DNA from: Fidelibacterota bacterium
Lineage (GTDB): Bacteria > Fidelibacterota > Marinisomatia > Marinisomatales > UBA1611
Direction of reading: 5' to 3'
NCBI GenBank assembly: GCA_012964275.1
Contig: DTUG01000111.1
Span: forward strand, 18,128 to 44,799
DNA: 26,672 nt
Each line of letters starts with the position of its first letter. The stretch's first letter is position 1. Shown one piece after another: positions 15,976 to 24,968 of the stretch. Below the pieces are notes generated by a model that saw nothing but the letters and a program-made list of their open reading frames with translations, was not told the DNA's origin and searched no databases. Position numbers and translations under genes: made by a program.

Positions 15976-16839
15976 ATGAATAAACGTATCAACATACAGA
16001 AGACTTATAAACTGTACATTGACGGAAAGTTTCCCCGTACTGAGTCGGCCCGGTATATCAAGTGGCAGGATTCCAAGGAAACAACACTGGTGAATGTATG
16101 CCGCAGTTCACGGAAAGATTTCCGGAATGCAGTTGTGGCGGCGAGGAATGCAGTGAACGGCTGGTCTTCCAGAACGGCCTATAACAGAGGGCAGATCCTA
16201 TACCGCATTGCCGAAATTCTGGAAGGGAGGCGGGAGCAATTCATGGCCGAGCTCACTCTTCAGGGATCTGCGAAAAAACAAGCGGAAAAAGAGATCGATC
16301 AATCCGTTGACAGGCTGATCTATTATTCCGGCTGGGCGGATAAATATATACAGATTTTCAGCCGGGTGAATCCTGTGGCGATGCCCTATTTCAATTTTTC
16401 CTATCCGGAAGCCACGGGAGTTGTGGCAGCCACTGCGCCGGAAGAATCATCATTACTAGGACTTGTTTCGATTATCGCTCCGATCATCGTCGGCGGGAAT
16501 ACATTGGTGATCTTGGCCTCTGAATCCCGACCGCTCTGTTCAATCACCTTCGCTGAAGTACTTCATACCTCGGACGTTCCTGGAGGAGTCATGAATATCC
16601 TGACGGGATACCGGTCCGAACTCTTGGAGCATTTTTCTTCTCACATGGATGTTAATGCCATCTTGTATTGCGGGAGTGACCCGGAAGAGATCAGACTGGT
16701 AGAATCAAATTCAGCCTTAAACGTTAAACGACCTGTAGTTTACCCGGATCAGGATTGGTCAAAAGAAAAAGCTCAAGGACCTTACCATATTATGAAGACT
16801 CAGGAAATTAAAACAATCTGGCATCCAATCGGGGTTTGA
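15976..16839 (+). CDS. Non-catalytic aldehyde dehydrogenase-like protein (ALDH16 C-domain-like)
   Basis: 287 residues that align by eye to the N-terminal and coenzyme-binding half of aldehyde dehydrogenases (YKLYIDGKFP, RGQILYRIAEILE, YYSGWADKY, VPGGVMNILTG). The functional residues are gone: PWNFP is replaced by APEES (154-158), LKPAE by LASES (180-184) and FTGST by YCGSD (231-235). The protein ends before the region that carries ELGGK and the catalytic Cys. It should not bind NAD normally or catalyse oxidation. Its size and end (TIWHPIG) fit the non-catalytic second domain of ALDH16 enzymes, so it probably acts as a structural or regulatory partner of the enzyme just upstream. AAGGA lies 9 bases before the ATG, so it has its own ribosome binding site. 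Confidence 0.82.
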   Translation: MNKRINIQKTYKLYIDGKFPRTESARYIKWQDSKETTLVNVCRSSRKDFRNAVVAARNAVNGWSSRTAYNRGQILYRIAEILEGRREQFMAELTLQGSAKKQAEKEIDQSVDRLIYYSGWADKYIQIFSRVNPVAMPYFNFSYPEATGVVAATAPEESSLLGLVSIIAPIIVGGNTLVILASESRPLCSITFAEVLHTSDVPGGVMNILTGYRSELLEHFSSHMDVNAILYCGSDPEEIRLVESNSALNVKRPVVYPDQDWSKEKAQGPYHIMKTQEIKTIWHPIGV

Positions 16840-16879
16840 TATTTCTCTTATCTACGTTTGGTCAAACCAATCCTGACAT

Positions 16880-17686
16880 ATGAGTGTTAATAGATCCGTA
16901 AAATTCATCCGTTCAGGCTCAAAAAACCATAGTCCAAAAGTTGGCATAATTCTAGGATCGGGATTAGGTTCATTCTCGGATGGTGTGGAGAATGCACGAA
17001 CATTTTCTTATAATGATTTGCCCGGATTTCCCCAAGTAAGTGTTGCTGGCCATGCCGGGCAACTGATCCTTGGAAATGTCATTGAAACCGAGGTCGCTGT
17101 TCTCCAGGGGCGGGCACATTATTACGAACATGGGCAAGCTGACGTTATGAAAATTCCGGTTCAAACACTGGTGGAGCTTGGGTGCGAGACGTTGGTCCTC
17201 ACCAATGCAGCAGGGAGCCTGGTGGAAGATGCAACACCAGGAAGCATTATGCTGTTAAAGGACCATATCAACTTTACAGGTGTGTCGCCACTTTTCGGAG
17301 AATCAGAGAATTCAAGATTCGTTGATATGGTTAATGCATATGATCCAACCTTGCGGCAAAAGATTCGATCGATTGCAGATGAGAAAAACATTAACATTCA
17401 CGAAGGAGTTTATATCTGGTTTTGCGGCCCCAGTTTCGAAACACCCGCAGAGATTCAAGCAGCGAAATCACTGGGAGCGGATGCGGTGGGAATGTCCACT
17501 GTACCCGAAGTGATCTTGGCCCGATATTTTGGGCTCAAGGTTGTAGCGCTTTCCATCATTACCAACATGGCCGCGGGGATGAGCGACCTTGCCCTAAGTC
17601 ACGAACAGACCATGGAAAATGCAGACCATGCTGCCAAAGATCTTGAACTCCTGCTGACGGAATTCTTAGGAACATATCTTCATTAA
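16880..17686 (+). CDS. punA: Purine nucleoside phosphorylase, trimeric type
   Basis: 268 residues of the low-molecular-mass, trimeric purine nucleoside phosphorylase family. It cleaves (deoxy)inosine or (deoxy)guanosine with phosphate to base plus (deoxy)ribose-1-phosphate. Visible motifs are GIILGSGLG (22-30, phosphate loop), GRAHYYEHG (77-85), TNAAGS (108-113), GPSFETPAE (183-191), GMSTVPE (204-210) and SIITNMAAG, in which N229 corresponds to the Asn that favours 6-oxopurines. It starts 41 bases after the ALDH-like gene without a strong Shine-Dalgarno; TTGGT/ACCAA (16858-16870) could form a tiny hairpin just upstream. It feeds deoxyribose-1-phosphate to the rest of the operon. Confidence 0.95.
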   Translation: MSVNRSVKFIRSGSKNHSPKVGIILGSGLGSFSDGVENARTFSYNDLPGFPQVSVAGHAGQLILGNVIETEVAVLQGRAHYYEHGQADVMKIPVQTLVELGCETLVLTNAAGSLVEDATPGSIMLLKDHINFTGVSPLFGESENSRFVDMVNAYDPTLRQKIRSIADEKNINIHEGVYIWFCGPSFETPAEIQAAKSLGADAVGMSTVPEVILARYFGLKVVALSIITNMAAGMSDLALSHEQTMENADHAAKDLELLLTEFLGTYLH

Positions 17687-17707
17687 TTTTTACTGGAAGG
17701 ACACCGA

Positions 17708-19024
17708 GTGCTGCCCCAGGAAATAATTCGGAAGAAGCGCGACGGCCAGGCGCTCAGTGAAAAGGAGATTAGCGCCATTGTTTCCGGGATGACCGATGGG
17801 ACATTCAGCGAAAGCCAGTTGGCTGCTTTTGCCATGGCGGTTTATTTCCAGGGCATGTCCATGGATGAGTGTATTGCTCTGACCGGGAATATGATGAAAT
17901 CCGGACAGATGCTCACTTGGGACGACCTGAAATTGGACGGACCGGTAGTGGATAAACATTCCACTGGAGGTGTGGGAGATAAAGTGAGTTTAATATTGGC
18001 CCCCATTGTGGCAGCCTGCGGTGTATATAACCCTATGGTTTCCGGCCGCGGCCTGGGGCATACCGGAGGGACCCTCGACAAGTTGGAATCCATCCCAGGC
18101 TATAATACTCACCCGGACAATTCATTATTTCGCAGAACTGTAAAAGAGGTGGGTTGCGCTGTCATTGGACAGACAGAAGATCTGGCACCGGCAGACAAAC
18201 TATTTTACAGTGTGCGGGATGTGACAGCGACCATCGAATCCGTGCCTTTAATCACGGCATCCATTTTATCAAAGAAACTGGCAGCGGGTCTGGATGGGTT
18301 GGTAATGGATGTGAAAACGGGCAATGGTGCTTTTGCGAACAATTTGGGTTTTGCGAATGAAATAGCCAAGAGCATCATCCACGTCTCTAATAATTTTGGT
18401 GTAAGAACGTCGGTATTTATCACCGACATGAACCAGCCCTTAGGGCGGACCGTGGGCAATGCCCTTGAAGTGATGGAGGCGGTGAATTACCTAACTGGTG
18501 TTGATCGGGATCCGCGGCTTCATGATGTGGTTATTTCCATCGCTTCAGAAATGCTGGCAATCGGTGGATTGGCGGAAACCAAAAAGGAAGGGATTGAAAA
18601 AGTAAATGAAGTGTTGGATAATGGAAAAGCCGCCGAATCATTTGGCAAAATGGTATTAACTCTGGGTGGCCCGGCAAATTTTTTGGAAGAGGTAAAATCA
18701 TATTTACCCGAAGCTCCCGTCATAAAACCGATCCCGTCTGAACATACGGGATTTGTTTCAGGAATTAATACTCGGAATGTCGGGTTAGCTGTTGTTGAAT
18801 TGGGAGGCGGACGGAAAAATGTAACGGATGGTATTGATCACAGTGTCGGTTTGTCCCAAGTGGTGGGCATCAGTGAAAAAGTTGAGGCAGCCCAGCCGCT
18901 GGCACTGGTCCATGCTCAAAATGAAGACCAGGCAAACCAAACCATTGAGACCATCCGCAACTCTTATTCAATATCTGATTCCAATGTTGAACCAAATCCA
19001 ATAATCCTTTATTTATTGAATTAG
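17708..19024 (+). CDS. deoA: Thymidine/pyrimidine-nucleoside phosphorylase
   Basis: 438 residues from GTG; the start is set by GGAAGGA 6 bases upstream. It cleaves thymidine, deoxyuridine or uridine with phosphate to base plus (deoxy)ribose-1-phosphate. The signatures are KHSTGGVGDK (83-92), the family pattern SGRGLGHTGGTLDKLE (112-127) and KTGNGAF in the middle. Length matches the 430-440 residues of bacterial DeoA/Pdp. Thymidine-only and broad pyrimidine enzymes cannot be separated by eye. It follows punA by 21 bases, completing the pair that releases deoxyribose-1-phosphate from both purine and pyrimidine deoxynucleosides. Confidence 0.95.
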   Translation: MLPQEIIRKKRDGQALSEKEISAIVSGMTDGTFSESQLAAFAMAVYFQGMSMDECIALTGNMMKSGQMLTWDDLKLDGPVVDKHSTGGVGDKVSLILAPIVAACGVYNPMVSGRGLGHTGGTLDKLESIPGYNTHPDNSLFRRTVKEVGCAVIGQTEDLAPADKLFYSVRDVTATIESVPLITASILSKKLAAGLDGLVMDVKTGNGAFANNLGFANEIAKSIIHVSNNFGVRTSVFITDMNQPLGRTVGNALEVMEAVNYLTGVDRDPRLHDVVISIASEMLAIGGLAETKKEGIEKVNEVLDNGKAAESFGKMVLTLGGPANFLEEVKSYLPEAPVIKPIPSEHTGFVSGINTRNVGLAVVELGGGRKNVTDGIDHSVGLSQVVGISEKVEAAQPLALVHAQNEDQANQTIETIRNSYSISDSNVEPNPIILYLLN

Positions 19025-19053
19025 TCTAAACAAGTAAAGGGTTATTTTAATTA

Positions 19054-20469
19054 GTGAATGAGCCATTAAATATTAAACGTGGGGACGAACTCAAACTCCA
19101 GATCAAATCTCTAGCCTATGGCGGTATGGGTTTGGCGCGGAAGGATGATTTTGTCATTTTTGTAAAGGGTGCCATCCCCGGGCAGGTTGTTAAAGCCCGG
19201 ATCTATAAAAAAAGAAAAGGATATGCGGAAGCACGTGTTCAGGAAATACTGACAGAATCGGTGAAAGCCGTGGAAGCACCCTGCGATCATTTTGGTATCT
19301 GCGGCGGGTGCAGGATCCAGAATTTATCTTATGATGAACAATTGAAGGAAAAAGCCCACCAGGTGGAAGATGCATTTCGCCGGTTGGGTGGATTTTCAGA
19401 TTTTAAACTAAATGATGTGGTGGGCGCTGATCCTGTTTTTCAATATCGGAACAAGATGGAATTCACATTTTCGTCCAATCGCTGGGTGTTGGAATCTGAG
19501 CCAGAAGACGTAAATAAATCGTTCGCAATTGGGCTTCACATTCCTGGTCGTTACGATAAAATACTGGATATCCATGAATGCCACATCCAACCGGTAATGG
19601 GGAATCGGATTCTTAAGATTGCCAGGGAAATATGCCTGGTGCACCCGGAACTAAAACCTTATGACCCCAAGACCCATATTGGTTTCCTGCGTTACCTGAT
19701 GTTGCGTTTTGGCGTTAACACTGGACAACTGATGGTTAATATTGTCACCGCTTATGATGACTTGAATAAACTATCCCCGCTTACAGACGCTCTGTTGGAT
19801 CGGGTGCCGGAGATAACATCTATGGTGAATAATGTGAACACCCGAAAAGCAGATGTGGCCTTTGGTGACTACGAGACCCTAGTATATGGCCAGCCTTACA
19901 TTGACGAAAAAATGGGTGATCTGACCTTTGAAGTATCATCCAATTCCTTTTTCCAGACCAATACGATCCAGGGTGAGCGACTCTATGAAGAAGTGGTAAA
20001 AGCAGTAGGACTCACCGGGGCAGAAGTGGTCTATGATCTTTACTGCGGTACAGGTACCATTTCTTTGTATCTGTCAAAAAAAGCCAAAGAAGTATACGGA
20101 TTTGAAGTGATTCGCTCCTCCCTTGAAAATGCAGATAAGAATGCTGAACTAAATGAGATAACCAATGCGCAGTTTTTAAAAGCGAATTTGGATACGTTTT
20201 TTAAATCGGGACAACTGCCACGGAGAATTCCAAAACCAGATGTGGTCATCGTGGATCCGCCAAGGGCAGGGATGCATTCGGACATGACGAATTATTTACA
20301 CAAATTCAAAGCGAAGAAGATTGTGTATGTGTCCTGTAACCCCACGACGCAGGCGAGAGATGCAAAAGTATTAGCAGAAAAAGGATACGAGATCAAAAGT
20401 GCAGTCATGGTAGATATGTTTCCCCACACGCCGCATATTGAAACGGTCGTTTTATTTGTAAAACACTGA
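19054..20469 (+). CDS. rlmD: 23S rRNA (uracil-5-)-methyltransferase, RlmD/RumA family
   Basis: 471 residues from GTG (AAAGGG lies 13 bases upstream, a loose ribosome binding site). A TRAM RNA-binding domain covers residues about 3-66. An iron-sulfur cluster is indicated by C77, C83, C86 and C176. The SAM-binding motif VYDLYCGTGTISLYL is near 327-340, IVDPPRAG near 399-406, the nucleophile is C428 in SCNP, and the general base is E463 in HIETV. This set defines the RumA/RlmCD family that makes 5-methyluridine in 23S rRNA; the exact site cannot be assigned by sequence alone, and a TrmA-like tRNA role is less likely because of the cluster Cys. It is 29 bases from deoA and may be in the same transcript. 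It is convergent with the GH31 gene. Confidence 0.92.
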   Translation: MNEPLNIKRGDELKLQIKSLAYGGMGLARKDDFVIFVKGAIPGQVVKARIYKKRKGYAEARVQEILTESVKAVEAPCDHFGICGGCRIQNLSYDEQLKEKAHQVEDAFRRLGGFSDFKLNDVVGADPVFQYRNKMEFTFSSNRWVLESEPEDVNKSFAIGLHIPGRYDKILDIHECHIQPVMGNRILKIAREICLVHPELKPYDPKTHIGFLRYLMLRFGVNTGQLMVNIVTAYDDLNKLSPLTDALLDRVPEITSMVNNVNTRKADVAFGDYETLVYGQPYIDEKMGDLTFEVSSNSFFQTNTIQGERLYEEVVKAVGLTGAEVVYDLYCGTGTISLYLSKKAKEVYGFEVIRSSLENADKNAELNEITNAQFLKANLDTFFKSGQLPRRIPKPDVVIVDPPRAGMHSDMTNYLHKFKAKKIVYVSCNPTTQARDAKVLAEKGYEIKSAVMVDMFPHTPHIETVVLFVKH

Positions 20470-20572
20470 GCTTACGGAGAACACAATGCTATCAGGATTT
20501 CCGAAGGTTACTTAGTGGATTTTGTGCGCTCTGTGTCTGTTATGAAACAATTTTTGCTATATTAACCAAGTT

Positions 20573-23500
20573 TTAAAACAATAATTCAATAGTAATGACT
20601 GTATCCGTGGGTATCAGTGGAGTTTTGATATAAGCCACATTATTTCCGAAGTACCAGCCTTGTATCGCATTGGTCCATTCTTCATAGGAACCATAATGAG
20701 TTATGACCATACCATCGATAGTCACCTCTTCCGGTTCATTAATTATGTGGAATTGTGGTGTGTAAACCCGGTTTTCATACTTACCGTTGTATGTGCCAAT
20801 GCTTTCACCGATATTGAGAACGATTGATTCAGATGAAGCGTCCATGGTGAAGGTCTGTTTTGCAAATGAACCAGTTCGGTGTTCACGAGTCAGTCCATCA
20901 TCTTCGTACAGCATAAATGATGACTGGTTATAAGGGTAACAATCCAACGTCAATGTATCGGCAGATACTTCATTATCATACAGCATTTCCGGGTACATGG
21001 GAATGATAGCCCCGCCCTTAACAAACAGCGGCAATTTTTCCAGGGGCGCATCGTAATCATTCAATGTTTGATTTCCGGGATAAATTGTACTATCCCAGTA
21101 ATCGTACCAATATCCTTCCGGTAAATAGATATCATTCCTGGAATAGGAATTTTGATAGACAGGTGCTACCAGGAACCATTCACCGCTCATGAATTGATAT
21201 TGTGTTTCTGTTCCCCAGGTCATCGGATCATCAGGAAATTCCAATATCATGGCGCGGCATACAGGAACACCGGTTTCGTAAGCCATGTTACAATAGGTAT
21301 ACATATAGGGCGTTAGTCGCATTTTCAGTTTCAAATATTCCCGATTGATGTCCGTGTAGGGCTGACCTCGTCGCCAGGGCTGTTTGTCAACAGTTGCCCA
21401 GCCGGAAATCACCATGAGAACAGGGGTAAAGCATTTCCATTGCAGATCCCGGGTATAGGTTGGTCCGCTTCCGCCAAAAATTCCGTCTACATCACCAGTA
21501 GCATAATTCAACCCAGATAAACCGGAGCCGATGACGGTGGGAATATGGTAGCGAATGTATTCCCAGGATCCATATTCATCGCCCGACCAGACAGTGGAAT
21601 ATCGTTGTGTCCCGGCCCAACTGCACACAGACCAGATAAATCCCCGGGCATCGCTGTTCGTTTCGATGCCCGTATATGCTTGGCGGCTTCCGTCCAGAGC
21701 CCATTTATAACCGGCACCGATCCAGGCCACATCCAATTTACTGCAGCGAATTCCCGACGTACCCACTTCCCATGCCTGCTGTTCAACGCCATTCTCTGTC
21801 CAAAGACCCGTTTTGAATCCCACAGATTCTAAATTTCCAACAACTTCTGGGAGATTTGTGTAGCCGCAGCCATAGCCATCATTGGGGAGAACCCAGCCGC
21901 CCGGCATATCCAGTTCACGAAAGGTGATGGCAATGTCATTGTACACATCCATGGTGGGATTATAACAATCCGCATCGCCAAAACTGAGCGCCCATCTTGG
22001 TGGTAAAAAGGGTCGTCCCGTGATTTGTGTATAGCCATTTAAAATATTATTCAGTTCTGGACCGCGGAAATAATAGGCATCAAATCGGGTTTCCTCATGC
22101 ATGAGGTTCACTGTGCTGTAAAAATTGTATTTCCCAGGGTTGAAGGTATTCCGGTAAGCACCATATCCTGCTGTGCTCATGTAAAAGGGAGACGGTCCGG
22201 GAACGGCACCGTCATCCCAACTGCTGATTATAAGTCGTATATCAATGGATTCGCCCCGGTGGGAAAAATAACCATTTTGCATTCCGCATCCGTAAAAGTG
22301 TTCTGTGTCACCCCGATCTAAATATTGCCGCGTTTCTTCACCAAATGTAATAGGTGCAGTCTCTTCCCAGATCAGGGTCGTATTGTTATTTTCATACATG
22401 GCAAAGGTCAGGGGTGTTTTGTAAGCTCTGAGAACCGTACTGTCACTAAAGATTTTATAGTATTCCCCTTCATCTGTTACCTGGATCGGGATAGGCGGAT
22501 TTTCATATACAACAATATCAGGACCAGCCGGATCTTCAAAAATTCCATTGGGGGTCATCCAGATCCTGAAAATATCATCGGTATAGAACAGTACCCGGAA
22601 TTCAGTCAGATTATTATTGATTACTACCGTATCATAGGCCGCAGATACCTGAAAATCAGTGATGTCCCCAACTGTATTATTAGCTTGGTAGATATAAACA
22701 TCTAGGGAGTCATTTCCGGAATATTCATCTCCTGGGAGTGATGTATAAATCAGAAAATTATGCACCCCGGAGAATGAAAGATCTGCATCAGCGAAATTAA
22801 TTTGCATTGTTGAATTAGGTGGTAGTGGGGATTGGGATGCTTCCACAGTGTCAGTGACCAGTGCTCCGCTATTTAATGAATAAGAAACAGTAAAATCAGC
22901 ATCAATGGCCGAAGTCCCAAAATTGGCGATGGTTACAACCACAGCTTCGGATACACCATAATTGTTTTGCCCGGATTGTGGTGAATCCAGAGTTAAAACA
23001 CCCATATCATGAACAAAGATCTGTTCGAACGTACCACCGTGATTGATCGCAATCTGGGAAGGATCCATGTAGTTCAGAATGGTGTCGCCAGGTGTGTTAA
23101 ACAGAAAATACCCCTCCAGATTATTTATATAAGGATGGTTCCCAAGGGATAATGAATCCTGGTAGGTATCAATAAGGATTGGACTGAGAGCCACATTCCA
23201 GAACCTCAGATTATCCAATTTTGAATTAATGGTCCCCAACTGATTATCTAATCCGATCAAGTCTGTAGGACAGTCAATGGCTGCATAGATTGTCCCGGAA
23301 AGTTCTCCGTTGATGAAAAGTTTAGTCTGGTTTCCATCGCTGGTGACAGCAAGATGTTCCCAGATACCTGCCGGAAGCTCATACCCAAAATAGTAATCCA
23401 TAACCCCATAGTCTGTGATGCCGACCTCGTTGTTGTTGTACCACTGCTCCAGGCGAATACCACTGCCGCCATCACTGTCTGTGAGCAGGTGGGAGAAGGA

Positions 23501-23911
23501 GGTATTTTCATTTTTACTGACATCACATTCAATGGTCCATGGCAAAGAGATCCCAACCATATCAAGGTCTACATAACTACCGTCACCGGCAAAGTTGATA
23601 AAATAATTTGGAGGTAAAGTATCTTCATTAAGAATGATATCAACAAGGGTTAGTACATCAATTATATCATAGGTGCCGTCCTGATTGATATCGGCCGCCC
23701 AGATCATATAATCTGTCGGAGTGATATGCCCCATGATCATGCCAACGATGATATAGACATCCGCAATATTTCGCTCGCCATCCTGATTTACATCTCCCAA
23801 CTCATCCCGATTTTCCATTGTATTTTGGATTGCAGGTTTCACTGATTCATCTTGCTCCCCTGCAGCGGTAGTCAAGATTAGAATGGTCAATAAAAAATAG
23901 AAAACCTGCAT
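20573..23911 (-). CDS. Secreted GH31 glycosidase with dockerin-like, LamG-like and CARDB-like modules
   Basis: 1112 residues. A signal peptide covers residues 1-19. Two calcium-loop repeats follow, GDVNQDGERNIADV (39-52) and ADINQDGTYDIIDV (73-86), typical of dockerin type I. Residues about 103-280 look like a LamG/concanavalin-like lectin domain, and about 300-410 like a CARDB/Ig-like domain. From about 430 to the end is glycoside hydrolase family 31. The nucleophile candidate is D727 (SKLDVAW) and the acid/base candidate D778 (WSGDEYGSW), followed by GLSGLNYATGDVDG; a C-terminal beta domain closes it. Its substrate is an alpha-glucoside or similar, not resolvable here; the KLDVAW style recalls isomaltosyl/cycloalternan-type transferases. 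AAAGG abuts the ATG. No C-terminal sorting signal is seen. Confidence 0.88.
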   Translation of the reverse strand: MQVFYFLLTILILTTAAGEQDESVKPAIQNTMENRDELGDVNQDGERNIADVYIIVGMIMGHITPTDYMIWAADINQDGTYDIIDVLTLVDIILNEDTLPPNYFINFAGDGSYVDLDMVGISLPWTIECDVSKNENTSFSHLLTDSDGGSGIRLEQWYNNNEVGITDYGVMDYYFGYELPAGIWEHLAVTSDGNQTKLFINGELSGTIYAAIDCPTDLIGLDNQLGTINSKLDNLRFWNVALSPILIDTYQDSLSLGNHPYINNLEGYFLFNTPGDTILNYMDPSQIAINHGGTFEQIFVHDMGVLTLDSPQSGQNNYGVSEAVVVTIANFGTSAIDADFTVSYSLNSGALVTDTVEASQSPLPPNSTMQINFADADLSFSGVHNFLIYTSLPGDEYSGNDSLDVYIYQANNTVGDITDFQVSAAYDTVVINNNLTEFRVLFYTDDIFRIWMTPNGIFEDPAGPDIVVYENPPIPIQVTDEGEYYKIFSDSTVLRAYKTPLTFAMYENNNTTLIWEETAPITFGEETRQYLDRGDTEHFYGCGMQNGYFSHRGESIDIRLIISSWDDGAVPGPSPFYMSTAGYGAYRNTFNPGKYNFYSTVNLMHEETRFDAYYFRGPELNNILNGYTQITGRPFLPPRWALSFGDADCYNPTMDVYNDIAITFRELDMPGGWVLPNDGYGCGYTNLPEVVGNLESVGFKTGLWTENGVEQQAWEVGTSGIRCSKLDVAWIGAGYKWALDGSRQAYTGIETNSDARGFIWSVCSWAGTQRYSTVWSGDEYGSWEYIRYHIPTVIGSGLSGLNYATGDVDGIFGGSGPTYTRDLQWKCFTPVLMVISGWATVDKQPWRRGQPYTDINREYLKLKMRLTPYMYTYCNMAYETGVPVCRAMILEFPDDPMTWGTETQYQFMSGEWFLVAPVYQNSYSRNDIYLPEGYWYDYWDSTIYPGNQTLNDYDAPLEKLPLFVKGGAIIPMYPEMLYDNEVSADTLTLDCYPYNQSSFMLYEDDGLTREHRTGSFAKQTFTMDASSESIVLNIGESIGTYNGKYENRVYTPQFHIINEPEEVTIDGMVITHYGSYEEWTNAIQGWYFGNNVAYIKTPLIPTDTVITIELLF

Positions 23912-24009
23912 CCTTTAAATTCATAAGGATTATGGATCACCTGAAAGATGATTATAAAAAATGCATTCAAGATTTCATAATTTGATCAGCCAATGCTTTC
24001 TCTTAGTAA

Positions 24010-24174
24010 GATATCAAATCTTACGTGCGGACCTATTATCTTCCATACAGGCTACATGTGGAAAAGACCCTTTTTGAGAAATTTTATCCACAGGGTAATG
24101 AGTTCTTTAAACTGAAACTGAAATATGATCCTGAAGAGATTTTTCAGAATAAATTCTATCTATACTATAAGTAA
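24010..24174 (+). pseudogene. C-terminal remnant of an FAD-linked oxidase
   Basis: After two stops at 24004-24009, one frame reads 54 codons to TAA at 24172. It contains TYYLPYRLH and ends KLKYDPEEIFQNKFYLYY, the standard C-terminal block of FAD-binding (VAO/GLDH-type) oxidases, where a Phe/Lys-rich helix leads into KYDPxxxFxN. There is no start, FAD domain or substrate domain, so this is a fragment left by deletion. It lies on the plus strand in the 316-base gap between two minus-strand genes. The rest of that gap is AT-rich, with only a short unsupported ORF from ATG 23932, and presumably holds the GH31 promoter. Confidence 0.65.
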
Positions 24175-24227
24175 GCTTTTCATTGGGAAGGTATACAATA
24201 GGATATCTTGGACAAAACCAGATGAGA

Positions 24228-24968
24228 TCATTTTCGAAGTTTTGACTTCGAAAACCGCGAAGCCGGAATGTCTACATCAAATTTGATATCATCGATCACC
24301 CATTCCGTTCCCTTGCTGTTGCGCTTGAGTTCATCCTTAAAAATAAATCGGGATGGAAACCATCGACCCTGGACCTTTTTGATCCCTTCCATAGTAGATG
24401 TCTTTAACAACTTACCACTCTTAGCATAGAGTTCTTCCTTCATGGGCAAAAGGTATTCTTTATCGATCCACGCCCGCCGCTTGGGGTAGGACAACCCTTT
24501 AACCTTGGCTTCCAGAAACATGATCCAGTGGTCTCGGCCATCGATCATAACAGATCCTTCCAGGGTTGCCTGGTAGAGCTCTTCCATGGGACGGTCTTCC
24601 ATCATATCATTGTAGGACATATCCGAGCCCATGACCGATTGACGCAGCATATGGCCCGAGATCTGGATCACCCGGTCTGTCTGGGGCGAGTAGGTCCATA
24701 GCTTATCACCCAGCTTCAGCATTTTAGTCCCTGCTTCCCGGGGCGGTGATAAATATTCTGTAAAAGCCTGATCAATGCCCACAACCCAGTTTCGAGACTC
24801 AATGGTGCGGCTGGAACGTCGTCCATGGACGATCATTCTGCTGGTTAGGATCCGGCTTTTTGCGTTCAGGTTATCATCCATAGCCTTGATAATATCCTGG
24901 ACAGTCATGTCATCCGACTGACCCAGCAGGAAGGTGAAAGATAGGAAAGAAATGATAATTTTGATCAT
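24228..24968 (-). CDS. LolA-like outer-membrane lipoprotein-sorting family protein
   Basis: 246 residues with a short signal peptide (1-16, ending LLGQS). The body has the pattern of the COG2834 'outer membrane lipoprotein-sorting protein' family: MTVQDIIKAMDDNLNAK, an alternating beta-sheet core with GTKMLKLGDKLWTYSP, then RRAWIDKEYLLPMKEELY, and a C-terminal FPSRFIFKD strand. These have the half-barrel LolA/LolB fold that holds lipid or acylated cargo in the periplasm. It is translationally coupled to the FtsX permease (ATGA overlap at 24965-24968), and the pair of permeases upstream suggests one export system. The cargo is unknown. It is not the general LolA as far as I can tell: that protein usually stands apart from FtsX genes. 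Confidence 0.85.
   Translation of the reverse strand: MIKIIISFLSFTFLLGQSDDMTVQDIIKAMDDNLNAKSRILTSRMIVHGRRSSRTIESRNWVVGIDQAFTEYLSPPREAGTKMLKLGDKLWTYSPQTDRVIQISGHMLRQSVMGSDMSYNDMMEDRPMEELYQATLEGSVMIDGRDHWIMFLEAKVKGLSYPKRRAWIDKEYLLPMKEELYAKSGKLLKTSTMEGIKKVQGRWFPSRFIFKDELKRNSKGTEWVIDDIKFDVDIPASRFSKSKLRK

Noticed and set aside
20470..20572. Bidirectional terminator between convergent rlmD and GH31 genes
   Set aside because: Only a short AT palindrome (GTTTTAAAAC at 20570-20579) is present, overlapping the GH31 stop; no GC stem with T-run on either strand.
23932..23985. Small plus-strand ORF starting ATG 23932 with AAGG close upstream
   Set aside because: About 17 codons, spacing too short, no recognisable product; likely chance in AT-rich DNA.
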